Assembly (NCBI RefSeq): GCF_900489465.1
Contig: NZ_UEFQ01000013.1
Location: 620,001 to 684,000, forward strand
Direction: 5' to 3'
DNA: 64,000 bases
Origin: Aequorivita sp. CIP111184
Lineage (GTDB): Bacteria > Bacteroidota > Bacteroidia > Flavobacteriales > Flavobacteriaceae
The notes beneath the pieces were generated by a model. That model did no database searches and was not told the DNA's origin. It was given only the letters and a program-made list of their open reading frames with translations. Positions within the stretch are counted from its first letter, which is position 1. Every line of letters begins with the position of its first letter. This document shows positions 8,732 to 16,706 of this stretch, piece by piece. The position numbers and the translations under genes are program-made.

Positions 8732-8961
8732 GCTCACTAAGCTGAGCGACACTTACAAAATACCGAGGTTGCACCCTCGATACCGATTACTAACGCACTA
8801 TGCGTCTAGTAATACGGATTGTCCTAGTGATCGTAACCCTCCTAGAGGGGATACGAATCGTGACTGTTCTTGTAGTCATTGGATCCTAGCGGGTTTAATT
8901 AAACAATAACGGAAATGGACTTTCCAAATCCAAAGGAGCACTACTATAAAAATAGTGCTCC
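8732..8961. ncRNA. Hairpin-rich structured region, candidate noncoding RNA
   Basis: Six hairpins in 230 bases: 8732-8747, 8764-8779, 8783-8817 (15 bp with two single-base bulges, CTA loop), 8829-8859 (also CTA loop), 8860-8879 and 8935-8961 (9 bp). The stretch is clearly GC-richer than its surroundings and contains four CTAG sites. An 84-codon reading frame crosses it but looks non-coding. Strand is unclear: the minus strand ends at a good terminator (8576-8617). No reverse transcriptase or other known RNA partner lies adjacent. Function unknown. Confidence 0.5.
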
Positions 8962-8975
8962 GGGAAAAAATAGTT

Positions 8976-9074
8976 TTAGTTTGGAGTAGACCTATAATGA
9001 GGTCCTACTTTTTTACCATTCCTTGTATGTGGGGCTACATACACTTTTTTATTGCCCCCTTTGGTCTTCGCCAT
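8976..9074 (-). CDS. Very small basic protein (32 residues)
   Basis: Reads MAKTKGGNKKVYVAPHTRNG then KKVGPHYRSTPN. The pattern H-T-R-N-G-K-x-V-x-P-H-x-R is one I associate with short basic proteins or C-termini in Bacteroidota, which is why I keep such a short frame. No function is known. It is followed on the same strand by the hairpin at 8935-8961. Confidence 0.55.
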   Translation of the reverse strand: MAKTKGGNKKVYVAPHTRNGKKVGPHYRSTPN

Positions 9075-9112
9075 AGTCTTGGAATTAAAAATTAATACTA
9101 TTTCTTAACACA

Positions 9113-9169
9113 AAGCCGTAAGAAATTCGGCTTTAATAAAATGGACACTTTGCCGAGTGTCCATTTTTA
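9113..9169. terminator. Two hairpins downstream of the RHH gene
   Basis: AAGCCG...CGGCTT (9113-9133) and ATGGACACT-TTGCCG-AGTGTCCAT (about 9141-9164) lie between two small minus-strand genes. The second is a strong stem with T-rich flanks on both sides and probably ends transcription of the 52-residue gene. Confidence 0.55.
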
Positions 9170-9171
9170 TT

Positions 9172-9330
9172 TTAACAAGTTGATTGTTGCGTTGCCTTAA
9201 TCAATAAGGTTTCCACCATATTATTAAATGTTCTGTTCTCCTCTTCCGCCATACTTTCAATTTTTAGGATAAATGATTCCTTTAGCCTAATTGATCTTTG
9301 TTTTGTCGTACTTTTTTCCATAATCCCCAT
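9172..9330 (-). CDS. Ribbon-helix-helix (Arc/MetJ-like) small protein
   Basis: 52 residues from the ATG at 9330 (or 49 from 9321). The stretch TTKQRSIRLKESFILKIESM, followed by AEEENRTFNNMVETLLIKA, has the beta-alpha-alpha pattern of RHH DNA-binding proteins. Such proteins act as autorepressors, antitoxins or plasmid/mobilisation regulators. No toxin gene is evident beside it, so its role in the island is open. Confidence 0.65.
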   Translation of the reverse strand: MGIMEKSTTKQRSIRLKESFILKIESMAEEENRTFNNMVETLLIKATQQSTC

Positions 9331-9497
9331 TATTTAAAAGTTAGTAAATATTTTCATTTTGGTTTTAATCAAATATAAAGTAGTTATTAAATTAAAGCAC
9401 ATTTAACCACAAACGTTATTAACGAAGTTGTCAACAATTTGATTTTTAACTACTTGCGTATTTTAACGAAGAAATTATACACTTAATCGATCCAAAA

Positions 9498-9701
9498 TTA
9501 ATTATCCACAAGAACATTCACAAAATCCGAGCATTTCTCTAATTGCTCGTTAAGACTCTCGTTAAGACTCTCGTTAATCTTCTCTAATCGATGTATTTCC
9601 GTTTTGCTTTGTTGTACTTCTATGTTTAACTCGTAGTTGTCCTTTGGTTGTTCCTTGCAACCTAATGAAGATAATAGTATTATGAAAAGAAAATATTTCA
9701 T
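9498..9701 (-). CDS. Small lipoprotein with coiled-coil tail
   Basis: A 67-residue protein beginning with a signal peptide and lipobox (MKYFLFIILLSSLGC; Cys15 would be lipidated). The mature part is polar and helical with a short internal repeat, ESLNESLNE, encoded by tandem copies at about 9541-9575. The size and plan resemble phage Rz1-type or entry-exclusion lipoproteins, but nothing nearby confirms that. Likely anchored in the outer membrane or facing the periplasm. Confidence 0.6.
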   Translation of the reverse strand: MKYFLFIILLSSLGCKEQPKDNYELNIEVQQSKTEIHRLEKINESLNESLNEQLEKCSDFVNVLVDN

Positions 9702-9788
9702 AAAGGGTTGATTTAAAGTGAATTTAAAAATATATTATGTAAATTTGAGTATTCTCCCCTCAGTATTAACCCTTTAAATTTTTAAAAT

Positions 9789-9941
9789 ATGGGAAAGGTG
9801 TCACCATTTCACAGTACACATCCTTCTGCATCTGTTTATCATGACAATAGCAGTTGTACAGAAGGAAACAACATTGAGGCGAAGTACAAAAAATCTGGAA
9901 CAGATGGGCGTCCAAAATGCGACCACTGTAAAAGACTTTAA
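9789..9941 (+). CDS. Small Cys-containing conserved-type protein (50 residues)
   Basis: Starts MGKVSPFHSTHPSASVYHDN and ends GRPKCDHCKRL. One Cys (SSCTEGNNIE) plus a C-terminal CDHC suggest a small metal-binding knuckle. The plan (PFHS...VYH...CTEGNNIE...G.P.C.HC) matches, from memory, a short protein family that recurs in Bacteroidota. Its stop overlaps by four bases the stop of the convergent gene below. Function unknown. Confidence 0.65.
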   Translation: MGKVSPFHSTHPSASVYHDNSSCTEGNNIEAKYKKSGTDGRPKCDHCKRL

Positions 9942-10280
9942 GCTTTTTTGTTTTTAAGAAGTTTAGGACGTTCCAAAAATATTATTTCATTAAAAGGAAC
10001 GTTCCAAACTTCTCCTTTTTGGCAAAGATTTGTATCTCCTGTTTCTATTTCTACCGTTCCATATACTCTTATTCGCTTGATATATTTTAATGCCATAATT
10101 TTCGCATATTCTATACACCCTTATTAAGTCAAATTCATTGTCCTGAAATCTCACTGTGGGCAAATCAAAACAATGCCCTTCTCCACCATGACATGATTCG
10201 CATGTAATAAATCCATGATTATTTAATACTTGCACAGCTTCAATTATTACTTCATTTATATTTTTAAATTTTTCCATCAC
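9938..10280 (-). pseudogene. Frameshifted small protein with CESCHGGEGH motif
   Basis: The first frame (from 10280 or 10277) carries GFITCESCHGGEGHCF then DLPTVRF, then runs into a Lys/Arg-rich, non-protein-like tail ending at 9990. The +1 frame continues sensibly (KYIKRIRVYGTVEIE, then GEVWNVPFNEIIFLERPKLL) to a stop at 9938. Removing one A from the A run at 10085-10088 (minus strand) joins the two into one protein of about 112 residues with the plan of the known C-GG-GH / PTVRF / VW-x-V-F family. This could be a mutation, a programmed +1 shift or a sequence error. The second part also has its own ATG at 10096 (52 residues). Confidence 0.6.
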
Positions 10281-10448
10281 TCCTTATTTAGTTGAGATTT
10301 GACGCCTCTTGTGTATAGAACCCGAAATTTCAGATAGTGAATTGGTAGTCAATAAGCGTATTTAATTTTTTCGGCTCAGAAAAATTCAAATTATGAGCCG
10401 AATAGTATTCCTAATCGGCTCATAATAACAAATTCGAATAGTAATCAC

Positions 10449-10650
10449 AACCCGTTCCAGCCCATTCCCACTTCATTGCATTTCGGGAAATGCGCTTCAA
10501 TACATTGTCTTGGACAAAATCCCAAAATTTTAAATGAATTATATTCGTAGAAGTGAATCTTGAAAGAACAAAATTTGAAATTGAGTCCGCTCGCTCCTGT
10601 CTAGTGTGGTTTTTGAAATTAAAAAGTAATATCTAAGAATGTTCCCAAAC
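10449..10650 (+). repeat. Left copy of repeat flanking the defence operon
   Basis: About 150 bases (10449-10599) are closely similar to 16019-16171, and a weaker match extends to about 10650. It contains the palindrome GCATTTC-GG-GAAATGC. Both copies have the same orientation. The rest of 10281-10777 holds no gene; a further palindromic pair GGCTCA/TGAGCC is near 10370-10430. Confidence 0.85.
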
Positions 10651-10708
10651 AAACACTACAAATTTTTTAATTTTTATTGATACTCACATATTAGTAATCA
10701 AATTTCTT

Positions 10709-10766
10709 ATTTTGGCGCTACATTAAAAAATAAAACCTTTTTATGCATCCAAGCGCACGCCAAAAT
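10709..10766. promoter_or_regulatory. Inverted repeat before the defence operon
   Basis: ATTTTGGCG (10709-10717) and CGCCAAAAT (10758-10766) are perfect inverted repeats enclosing 40 bases, ending 11 bases before the first ATG of the operon. It could be an operator or a structured leader. Confidence 0.4.
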
Positions 10767-10777
10767 TATAGCAAATA

Positions 10778-11449
10778 ATGTCATATCCAGGTGGTAGTGC
10801 TACACATATGGGTGTTGAATATCAAAGTTGGTTTTTGGCTTTACAAATTGCCTATAGCTTTTTTGAGCCAGATAGGATTATTTACCCAGAAACATTTATT
10901 ACTGATTCAAGCATTATAGATGATATAAAAGTGTTACAAAATAAGATGACTACATTTTACAATGTAAAGCATATATCACCAGCAAAAAGTTTGCATTGGA
11001 AAAATGGTGAATTAGTTTCTCATTGCGTAATAAAACACATTAAGCAACAATTTGAAGCTGATCGAAAAGCTAAAATTGTATTTGTATCCCAAAGTGATTG
11101 TTATTTAGTCACAGAAGTCTTTCAACGTGCCATAAACGCAATTACAATTAACGATTTAGATCAGGTCCTTGCATCAAGTAGATGTATAGAAATTTGGGAA
11201 AGTGCTAAAGAATTATTCGATTATGATGACTACACTCTACTAGGCCTGGCGAAAAATGTTTCTATGAGATGTTTGCCTCTCTATGAAATTAAAAAACTAA
11301 TTGAGCATCGTTTTGTTCCATTAGGTCATCATAAGGAAGTGGCGAATTTATTTGCAATAAAAAGTTTAGAATGTTCTGGTCGAAAAACTAGGATTACAAA
11401 AGAATTAATCAATAGTTGGTTACTTGAAAATGGCATCAATTTTAAATGA
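10778..11449 (+). CDS. Cap4/DUF4297-like nuclease-domain protein of defence operon
   Basis: A 223-residue protein. The N-terminus (GGSATHMGVEYQSWFLALQIA) matches the Gly-rich start of DUF4297/Cap4-type dsDNA endonuclease domains. A PD-(D/E)xK-like core is visible as DSSIIDDIKV (about residues 47-56) followed by FYNVKH (about 64-69), which would supply the Asp and Lys of the active site. The rest is helical. It lies nine bases before a very large STAND ATPase gene, so the two almost certainly form one antiphage operon in which this protein would be an effector or accessory nuclease. The assignment rests on motifs only. Confidence 0.6.
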   Translation: MSYPGGSATHMGVEYQSWFLALQIAYSFFEPDRIIYPETFITDSSIIDDIKVLQNKMTTFYNVKHISPAKSLHWKNGELVSHCVIKHIKQQFEADRKAKIVFVSQSDCYLVTEVFQRAINAITINDLDQVLASSRCIEIWESAKELFDYDDYTLLGLAKNVSMRCLPLYEIKKLIEHRFVPLGHHKEVANLFAIKSLECSGRKTRITKELINSWLLENGINFK

Positions 11450-11458
11450 ATTTAATAT

Positions 11459-14400
11459 ATGAAAATAGATGTATATGCTAATAGGGCATTGGATTTTAAT
11501 GCATTAAACAATAGGGAATTTGAAGAGGTCGTGTATTATTATTTTAAGGATCAAATTGATAGAGGTCTTTATCAAGGGATTTATGATAACATAGAGCTGT
11601 CTTCTGGAGTAGGAGAACGGGGAGCTGATGCTATGCTTTTTTTTGATAGTCGAATTAAAGGTGTGGTGCAATGCAAGAAATATAAAAGTAACCTTACTGT
11701 TGAAATAGTTTTAGCTGAGATTATCAAATTTCTATTATATCATATTTTAGAAATTCAATTAGGGAAGAAGAGAGGGTCTTCTTTAATTTATGATATTGAG
11801 GATTTTACATATTACTTTGTTGTATCAAAAGATTTTACTCAAGCAACAAAATTACTTTTGGCCAGTTTCAATCAAAATTGGTCATCAAGAAAAATTAGCC
11901 CAATTATTAATAAAATTACTTCTGTAAAATCATTTGAAAAATTAAATGTTGAAGAAGCTCAAGAGCAATTAAGGGAACTTCTTAATACCTTAAATGTAGT
12001 GGCGATAACAGCCGTAGACTTAGATCCTATAGTACGTATTAATCCTTACTTGAAAAACCGATATTTTTCACCACAATCATTAGTTGGCAATGAGCAAGAA
12101 AATTTACTGATAGAAAAATACACCAATAACAAACATTTTTCTATAAGCAAGGAGCTTGCAGTTGAAAAAACGGAGTTAATATCAAATGATATTACACGTG
12201 TAAAATCTTTTTTTGGTAAGAATGAATTGTTGAAAGTTGAACGAGCGGAGACAGAAGATATTTTTAAATGGATACACCAAAAGCCTAAAGACAATGAATC
12301 GAATATAGCTGTCGTTGCTGGTAATGCTGGAATGGGTAAATCAGTTATTCTATCTCAACTCTATTCTAAACTAAAGGATGAAAATATTCCTGTAATTTCA
12401 TTAAAAGCTGATAGATTAATCTTTAATTCAATAACAGATTTAGAAAACGAGTATAATCTCAATATAAGTTTTGAAAAATTATTTGACAGAATTATTGACT
12501 CTGATACGACAGGAGTTCTTTTAATTGATCAAATAGACGCTTTATCTCAAGCCTTATCTTCAGATTTAAAACCGCTCAAATTCTATGATAATCTTATACA
12601 GAGATTTACAAATCATCCAAAAGTTAAAATCGTTATCTCTACTAGAATTTATGATCTAAATTATGATCCTATTATCGCTAATTACAAGGGAAAGAAAAGC
12701 TTTATAGTTAGGGCGCTTAAAAGAGATGTTCTATTCGATGTTTTAACACGATCTGGAATTGATAAGGTAGGACAATTTACAGAAGCTTTTCTAGAATTAA
12801 TTGCTGTTCCCTTGCATCTTGATGTGTTCTTAAAGGTTTACTCGGAAAGTCTTAAGGTCAAAGAAATTAAGAGTCTTCAAGATTTGTATTCGCAATTATG
12901 GAAACAGAAAATTTTGGTTGCAAATAGCTTTAATCTAACTGTTATAAACCCTAAAAAATTATCTGATTTTGTATTTAAAGTAGCTTCAAAAATGTACGAG
13001 CTTCAAGAAATAAATTTAGATGCTCGATTATTTGAAGACAATTATTTTAAAGAGATAAAATTTCTAAAATCAGAAGGCATCCTTGTTGAGGGTAAAAACA
13101 TTGAGTTTTTTCATCAATCTTTTTTTGATTATGCCTATGCAAGAAACTTTATAAATGGAGAAAAAGATTTTCTCAAAGATATTCTAAAGAGACATCAAGG
13201 GTTGTTTGTAAGATCAAAAATTAAACAAATCCTAAACTATAAAAGTAGTGTGTTGCATAATGAATATATAATTGATGTCAATAAAATTCTGCAACATAAA
13301 GAGGTTCGCTTTCATATTAAGCTATTGATCCTTCAGGAAATTGCATTTCAAGAAAACCCAACTATTGCCGAGCAAAATACTGTTGAACATATAGTCTTTA
13401 AAGTTGATGAATTAAAAAGCGCCTTTAATGCATCACATATGGGTCAAGGATGGTTATCTTTTTTTATAGATAGGGATATTTTTAGAGATGATATTGAAAA
13501 TAATAATGAAGAACTACAAAGTCAAATAACAAGTTCTTTTAGACGATTTACTTTAGCTGAGAATAAAGAGGATTTACTCAAGTACTACAAAGCTTTAAAA
13601 GATTCACCCATCAAGGATGAGTTAATAATAGATTATCTATGGCAAGTAGGCGAGGTTAAAAGTGAACTTGCAATAGAATTAATTGAAGATGTTTTTAGCC
13701 GAAAAAAAGAATATTCTAAGCAATACTGGTATTATAGAATCCTAGATAATACATCAGTAAATTTTCCCAAATGGACGGCCAAAAAATTACATGAGCATAT
13801 TGATATTACTGAAGGAACAGATATAAATGACGATAAAAATTATTTCTACACCCAAAATCTAGGGATTGAAATATATGAAAAACTATGGGAGAAACACCCA
13901 GATGTAGCCTATACATTAGTAAAAGATATTATAACTGAAATAATTACAAAACGTCAATTTGAGAGTAATGGCGTTATAAAACTTGATTCTGCTTTTTTAT
14001 TATATGATAGAAAGAACCTCGATTTATATTATCATAATAAACAATTGGACATTCTTCAAACCTATCTTGAAGACAAATTTATAATCGCTCCTATTTTTGT
14101 AAAAGATGAAGTATATAAATATCTCGATTCTAATAGAATTGTTGAAATTATAATTGGTTTCAGTATTATCTTCAAATATCCAAAAAAGTTTAAAAATGAA
14201 GCCTATCGCTTTTTTACAAATACGACAAAACTTGAAGAATTATATAGTTTAAATCAATATTTGAACTTTATGATGTTAGAAGTATTTGGTCAAATGTATC
14301 ATTGGCTAAATGATGGTGAAAAAAGTAAAATAGAAGATATATTACTATCAAACTTTAGAAAAAAAGTTGAATTACGAGTTTTCACAAATGATGATGGTAC

Positions 14401-15943
14401 TAAAAGAAAAAATAAATACTACGGTATAGGTAAATATGAATTACTCAATTCTATAAATGAAAAAGGCGAGTTGCCAAAACATTTGAAAAAGGATTATTTA
14501 GAGTTATTTAGAAAATTTGGAACAATTAAAAATGTAGAACCAAAAGGGATTGTAGTTTCTTTTAATAGAGACCCCTTAGGTAACCCAAAATATGATAAAT
14601 TCTCACTAGAAGACTGGCGGAATAGTTTTAAAACTTACACGCACAAAAATAAAAATTATAGCAGTTGGAATCAACCAGCCGAATATGAGCACGGACGAAA
14701 ATTTGTGACAGTTGTCTCAGAACAACCAAATAAATTCATTGACTTCATTTATAATATAATTGATGATAGCGAAGTATCCGATACGTATATAGTAAAAGGA
14801 CTTGAAGGCCTAAAAGAAGGTAGGATTGATGTAGATAAGCTGAAGAATTTATTTCTTTACGCAATAAGTCAAAGAAAATATGAAAAGGAAAATACACTAT
14901 ATCTAATTTGGATAACAGGATATTTTACAGATAAGAAAAAAGTGTATCCAGAAATATTAGAATTTTTAAAACTGCAAATCATTTCAGGCGATGAGGGTAG
15001 AGAAAATTTTAATGATGCTTTATCAACAGGAATAAATTCAGTAAGAGGTGCTGCTACAAGTAATTTAGTAGATTATAGTTTTTCTGAGAAAACATTTCCT
15101 TTTATTTGTGAAACGCTTCGATCATTGGTGGATAATTCTCGTTCATCTACGAGAGCTGCTGCTATCTATAAATTACAGTATTTATTAAAATACGGGAAAG
15201 AGCAGGTTTTAAATCTATTTTTAGGTTTAGCTAATGACTATGATGAAGGGATATTAAAAATATCAATAAACCCATTACAATATCTAGTACACTACAATTT
15301 TGAAGGATTGATTCCATTCTTTGAGAAAGCTTTACTTGTTAAAGAGTCTAATAAAGAAATAGGGAAATTAATTACGGTGGGTTATTGCAATAGCTATGTT
15401 AAAGCTGATGATTTATTAGAATTATTTTTAAATTATAATGAGCCAAATACTATAATAAAAACAGCTTTTGAATTTATCGAAAATGAGTATAAATTTGATA
15501 AAGCACTTACTATTGTAATGAGGTTTTTAAATTCAGAATCTAAAGAAATAGGCGAGATTTATAACAGAGCATTTTTTCACATAAATCCAAAACAGTTCAA
15601 ACAATTACGTTTTTTTCTTTTTGAATATGTTGAATCTTCTGTTGGCAAATGGAGAGAGCACCCTTTTTATGATTTCTTATTAAAATGTTCTGGAAACGAT
15701 TATAACGACTGTATTCTACTAGCTGGAACTTATAAGAACCACTATGGTCCGGATATCACTCAAAGAGGTTTACGCAGTCAGCCGCTAAAAGTTATTATAA
15801 GCTCATATAATGCTATTAGAGAATACGACAAAACAAGTCCTATTCTTGAGCAGGCGATGGATATTTTTGACGATATGCTTAATAATGAAGAATACAGAGA
15901 TTCATCTGCTCATCATATATTAAAAGATGTTGATGCTTATTAA
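11459..15943 (+). CDS. Avs-like STAND ATPase with N-terminal Mrr-type nuclease
   Basis: 1494 residues in three parts. (1) An N-terminal restriction-endonuclease-like domain (about 10-150) with GERGADAML (Asp57) and VVQCKKY (Gln71, Lys73), the Mrr-family D...QxK signature. (2) A STAND/NACHT-type ATPase (about 230-560) with Walker A GNAGMGKSV (288-296), Walker B VLLIDQIDAL (Asp357, Asp360) and sensor KIVISTR. (3) A very long helical-repeat C-terminus (about 600-1494), suited to sensing a ligand. This is the layout of antiviral STAND (Avs) proteins, which detect phage proteins and switch on the nuclease. No methyltransferase is present, so it is not a restriction-modification pair. Which trigger it senses cannot be read from the sequence. 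Confidence 0.8.
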   Translation: MKIDVYANRALDFNALNNREFEEVVYYYFKDQIDRGLYQGIYDNIELSSGVGERGADAMLFFDSRIKGVVQCKKYKSNLTVEIVLAEIIKFLLYHILEIQLGKKRGSSLIYDIEDFTYYFVVSKDFTQATKLLLASFNQNWSSRKISPIINKITSVKSFEKLNVEEAQEQLRELLNTLNVVAITAVDLDPIVRINPYLKNRYFSPQSLVGNEQENLLIEKYTNNKHFSISKELAVEKTELISNDITRVKSFFGKNELLKVERAETEDIFKWIHQKPKDNESNIAVVAGNAGMGKSVILSQLYSKLKDENIPVISLKADRLIFNSITDLENEYNLNISFEKLFDRIIDSDTTGVLLIDQIDALSQALSSDLKPLKFYDNLIQRFTNHPKVKIVISTRIYDLNYDPIIANYKGKKSFIVRALKRDVLFDVLTRSGIDKVGQFTEAFLELIAVPLHLDVFLKVYSESLKVKEIKSLQDLYSQLWKQKILVANSFNLTVINPKKLSDFVFKVASKMYELQEINLDARLFEDNYFKEIKFLKSEGILVEGKNIEFFHQSFFDYAYARNFINGEKDFLKDILKRHQGLFVRSKIKQILNYKSSVLHNEYIIDVNKILQHKEVRFHIKLLILQEIAFQENPTIAEQNTVEHIVFKVDELKSAFNASHMGQGWLSFFIDRDIFRDDIENNNEELQSQITSSFRRFTLAENKEDLLKYYKALKDSPIKDELIIDYLWQVGEVKSELAIELIEDVFSRKKEYSKQYWYYRILDNTSVNFPKWTAKKLHEHIDITEGTDINDDKNYFYTQNLGIEIYEKLWEKHPDVAYTLVKDIITEIITKRQFESNGVIKLDSAFLLYDRKNLDLYYHNKQLDILQTYLEDKFIIAPIFVKDEVYKYLDSNRIVEIIIGFSIIFKYPKKFKNEAYRFFTNTTKLEELYSLNQYLNFMMLEVFGQMYHWLNDGEKSKIEDILLSNFRKKVELRVFTNDDGTKRKNKYYGIGKYELLNSINEKGELPKHLKKDYLELFRKFGTIKNVEPKGIVVSFNRDPLGNPKYDKFSLEDWRNSFKTYTHKNKNYSSWNQPAEYEHGRKFVTVVSEQPNKFIDFIYNIIDDSEVSDTYIVKGLEGLKEGRIDVDKLKNLFLYAISQRKYEKENTLYLIWITGYFTDKKKVYPEILEFLKLQIISGDEGRENFNDALSTGINSVRGAATSNLVDYSFSEKTFPFICETLRSLVDNSRSSTRAAAIYKLQYLLKYGKEQVLNLFLGLANDYDEGILKISINPLQYLVHYNFEGLIPFFEKALLVKESNKEIGKLITVGYCNSYVKADDLLELFLNYNEPNTIIKTAFEFIENEYKFDKALTIVMRFLNSESKEIGEIYNRAFFHINPKQFKQLRFFLFEYVESSVGKWREHPFYDFLLKCSGNDYNDCILLAGTYKNHYGPDITQRGLRSQPLKVIISSYNAIREYDKTSPILEQAMDIFDDMLNNEEYRDSSAHHILKDVDAY

Positions 15944-16018
15944 AAAATAAAAAATCTTAGCAGCTTTATAAAAAAACCTTTTTTTAAATTTTGAGATATG
16001 TAGTTATGTTGAAAAAAT

Positions 16019-16218
16019 AAACCCGTTCCAGCCCATTCCCACTCCATTGCATTTCGGGAAATGCGCTTCACTACATCGTCTTGGACACAATCCCAAAATT
16101 TTATTTATATATTCTTCGAAGAATAAACCTTGGAAGATTAAATTTTGAAATTGAGTCCGCTTGATCCTGCTGCTATTGAAGTTCTGAATTTCTAAGGAGC
16201 ATTTCAAAACGTTTCCAA
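16019..16218 (+). repeat. Right copy of repeat flanking the defence operon
   Basis: Same orientation as 10449-10650, with high similarity over the first 150 bases and the palindrome GCATTTC-GG-GAAATGC. It starts 75 bases after the stop of the STAND gene. A minus-strand open frame (16004-16222) covers it, but no equivalent protein is kept by the other copy, so I treat it as non-coding. Confidence 0.85.
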
Positions 16219-16239
16219 TCATATTTATAAATCCCTATA

Positions 16240-16371
16240 TCACGTTACCTTTCCGATAAAAGGTATAAAATTTAAAATTAGAGCACTGCATAACCGGTCG
16301 CAAGCTCCCTTTTATAAGTCCTTTTCTAATTTTAAATTTTAAAATGGAGCAGTATCGGAAAGGTAACGTGA
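16240..16371. repeat. MITE-like nested inverted repeat
   Basis: Outer arms of 19 bp are perfect (TCACGTTACCTTTCCGATA at 16240-16258 against its complement at 16353-16371). Inner arms of 16 bp are also perfect (16267-16282 with 16325-16340). No coding capacity. The form fits a miniature inverted-repeat element or a large recombination/hairpin site. No clear target-site duplication was found. Confidence 0.7.
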
Positions 16372-16494
16372 CGGCGCTATGGGAAGTAAATCGAGAATAG
16401 GATAAGGATAGTGTCAGTTTTGAGGGGCGAATTCTACTGTATTTGAGATTCTGCTATAAATCAAAAAGGAAAGGAAAACGCTCAAGATATAATA

Positions 16495-16525
16495 AGTAAA
16501 TCGTTTTGATTTGAACTATAAATAA
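16495..16525 (+). repeat. 31-bp direct repeat, left copy
   Basis: Matches 21004-21034 with one mismatch and the same orientation; weaker similarity extends about 15 bases upstream. The two copies bracket the 16.7-20.7 kb block of surface-protein genes. The rest of 16372-16627 shows no gene. Confidence 0.65.
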
Positions 16526-16627
16526 ATAGCTGTTTAAATTATTTTGAAAGTTTTCAGCATAATAATATAAGGCATATGAAAAGCACTACACATCCAGCAA
16601 TCCCCGATTTTTGAATAAATATTCTAT

Positions 16628-16661
16628 AAAATGGGATAAACTAAAAGGTTTATCCCATTTT
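16628..16661. terminator. Terminator after the T9SS protein gene
   Basis: A 14-bp perfect stem, AAAATGGGATAAAC with GTTTATCCCATTTT, around a 6-base loop, downstream of the minus-strand gene that ends at 16707. Confidence 0.8.
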
Positions 16662-16706
16662 GTATTACTTCTGAAAATTTCATATTCTACAAGAACTATA
16701 TGTTTA

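Noticed and set aside
8655-8909. An 84-residue plus-strand protein
   Set aside because: Its second half runs through stacked hairpins and has a composition unlike the neighbouring proteins; RNA structure explains the sequence better.
8732-8961. A retron or group II intron RNA
   Set aside because: No reverse transcriptase is encoded in the window and no domain V-like hairpin was recognised.
9541-9590. A guide target in the small lipoprotein gene
   Set aside because: GACTCTCGTTAA comes from the tandem ESLNE codons and does not match the start of the guide.
10778-15943. A restriction-modification system
   Set aside because: Nuclease motifs are present but there is no methyltransferase; the STAND ATPase and long sensor fit an Avs-type system.
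16004-16222. A 72-residue minus-strand protein
   Set aside because: It covers an intergenic repeat whose other copy (10449-10650) does not keep the frame.
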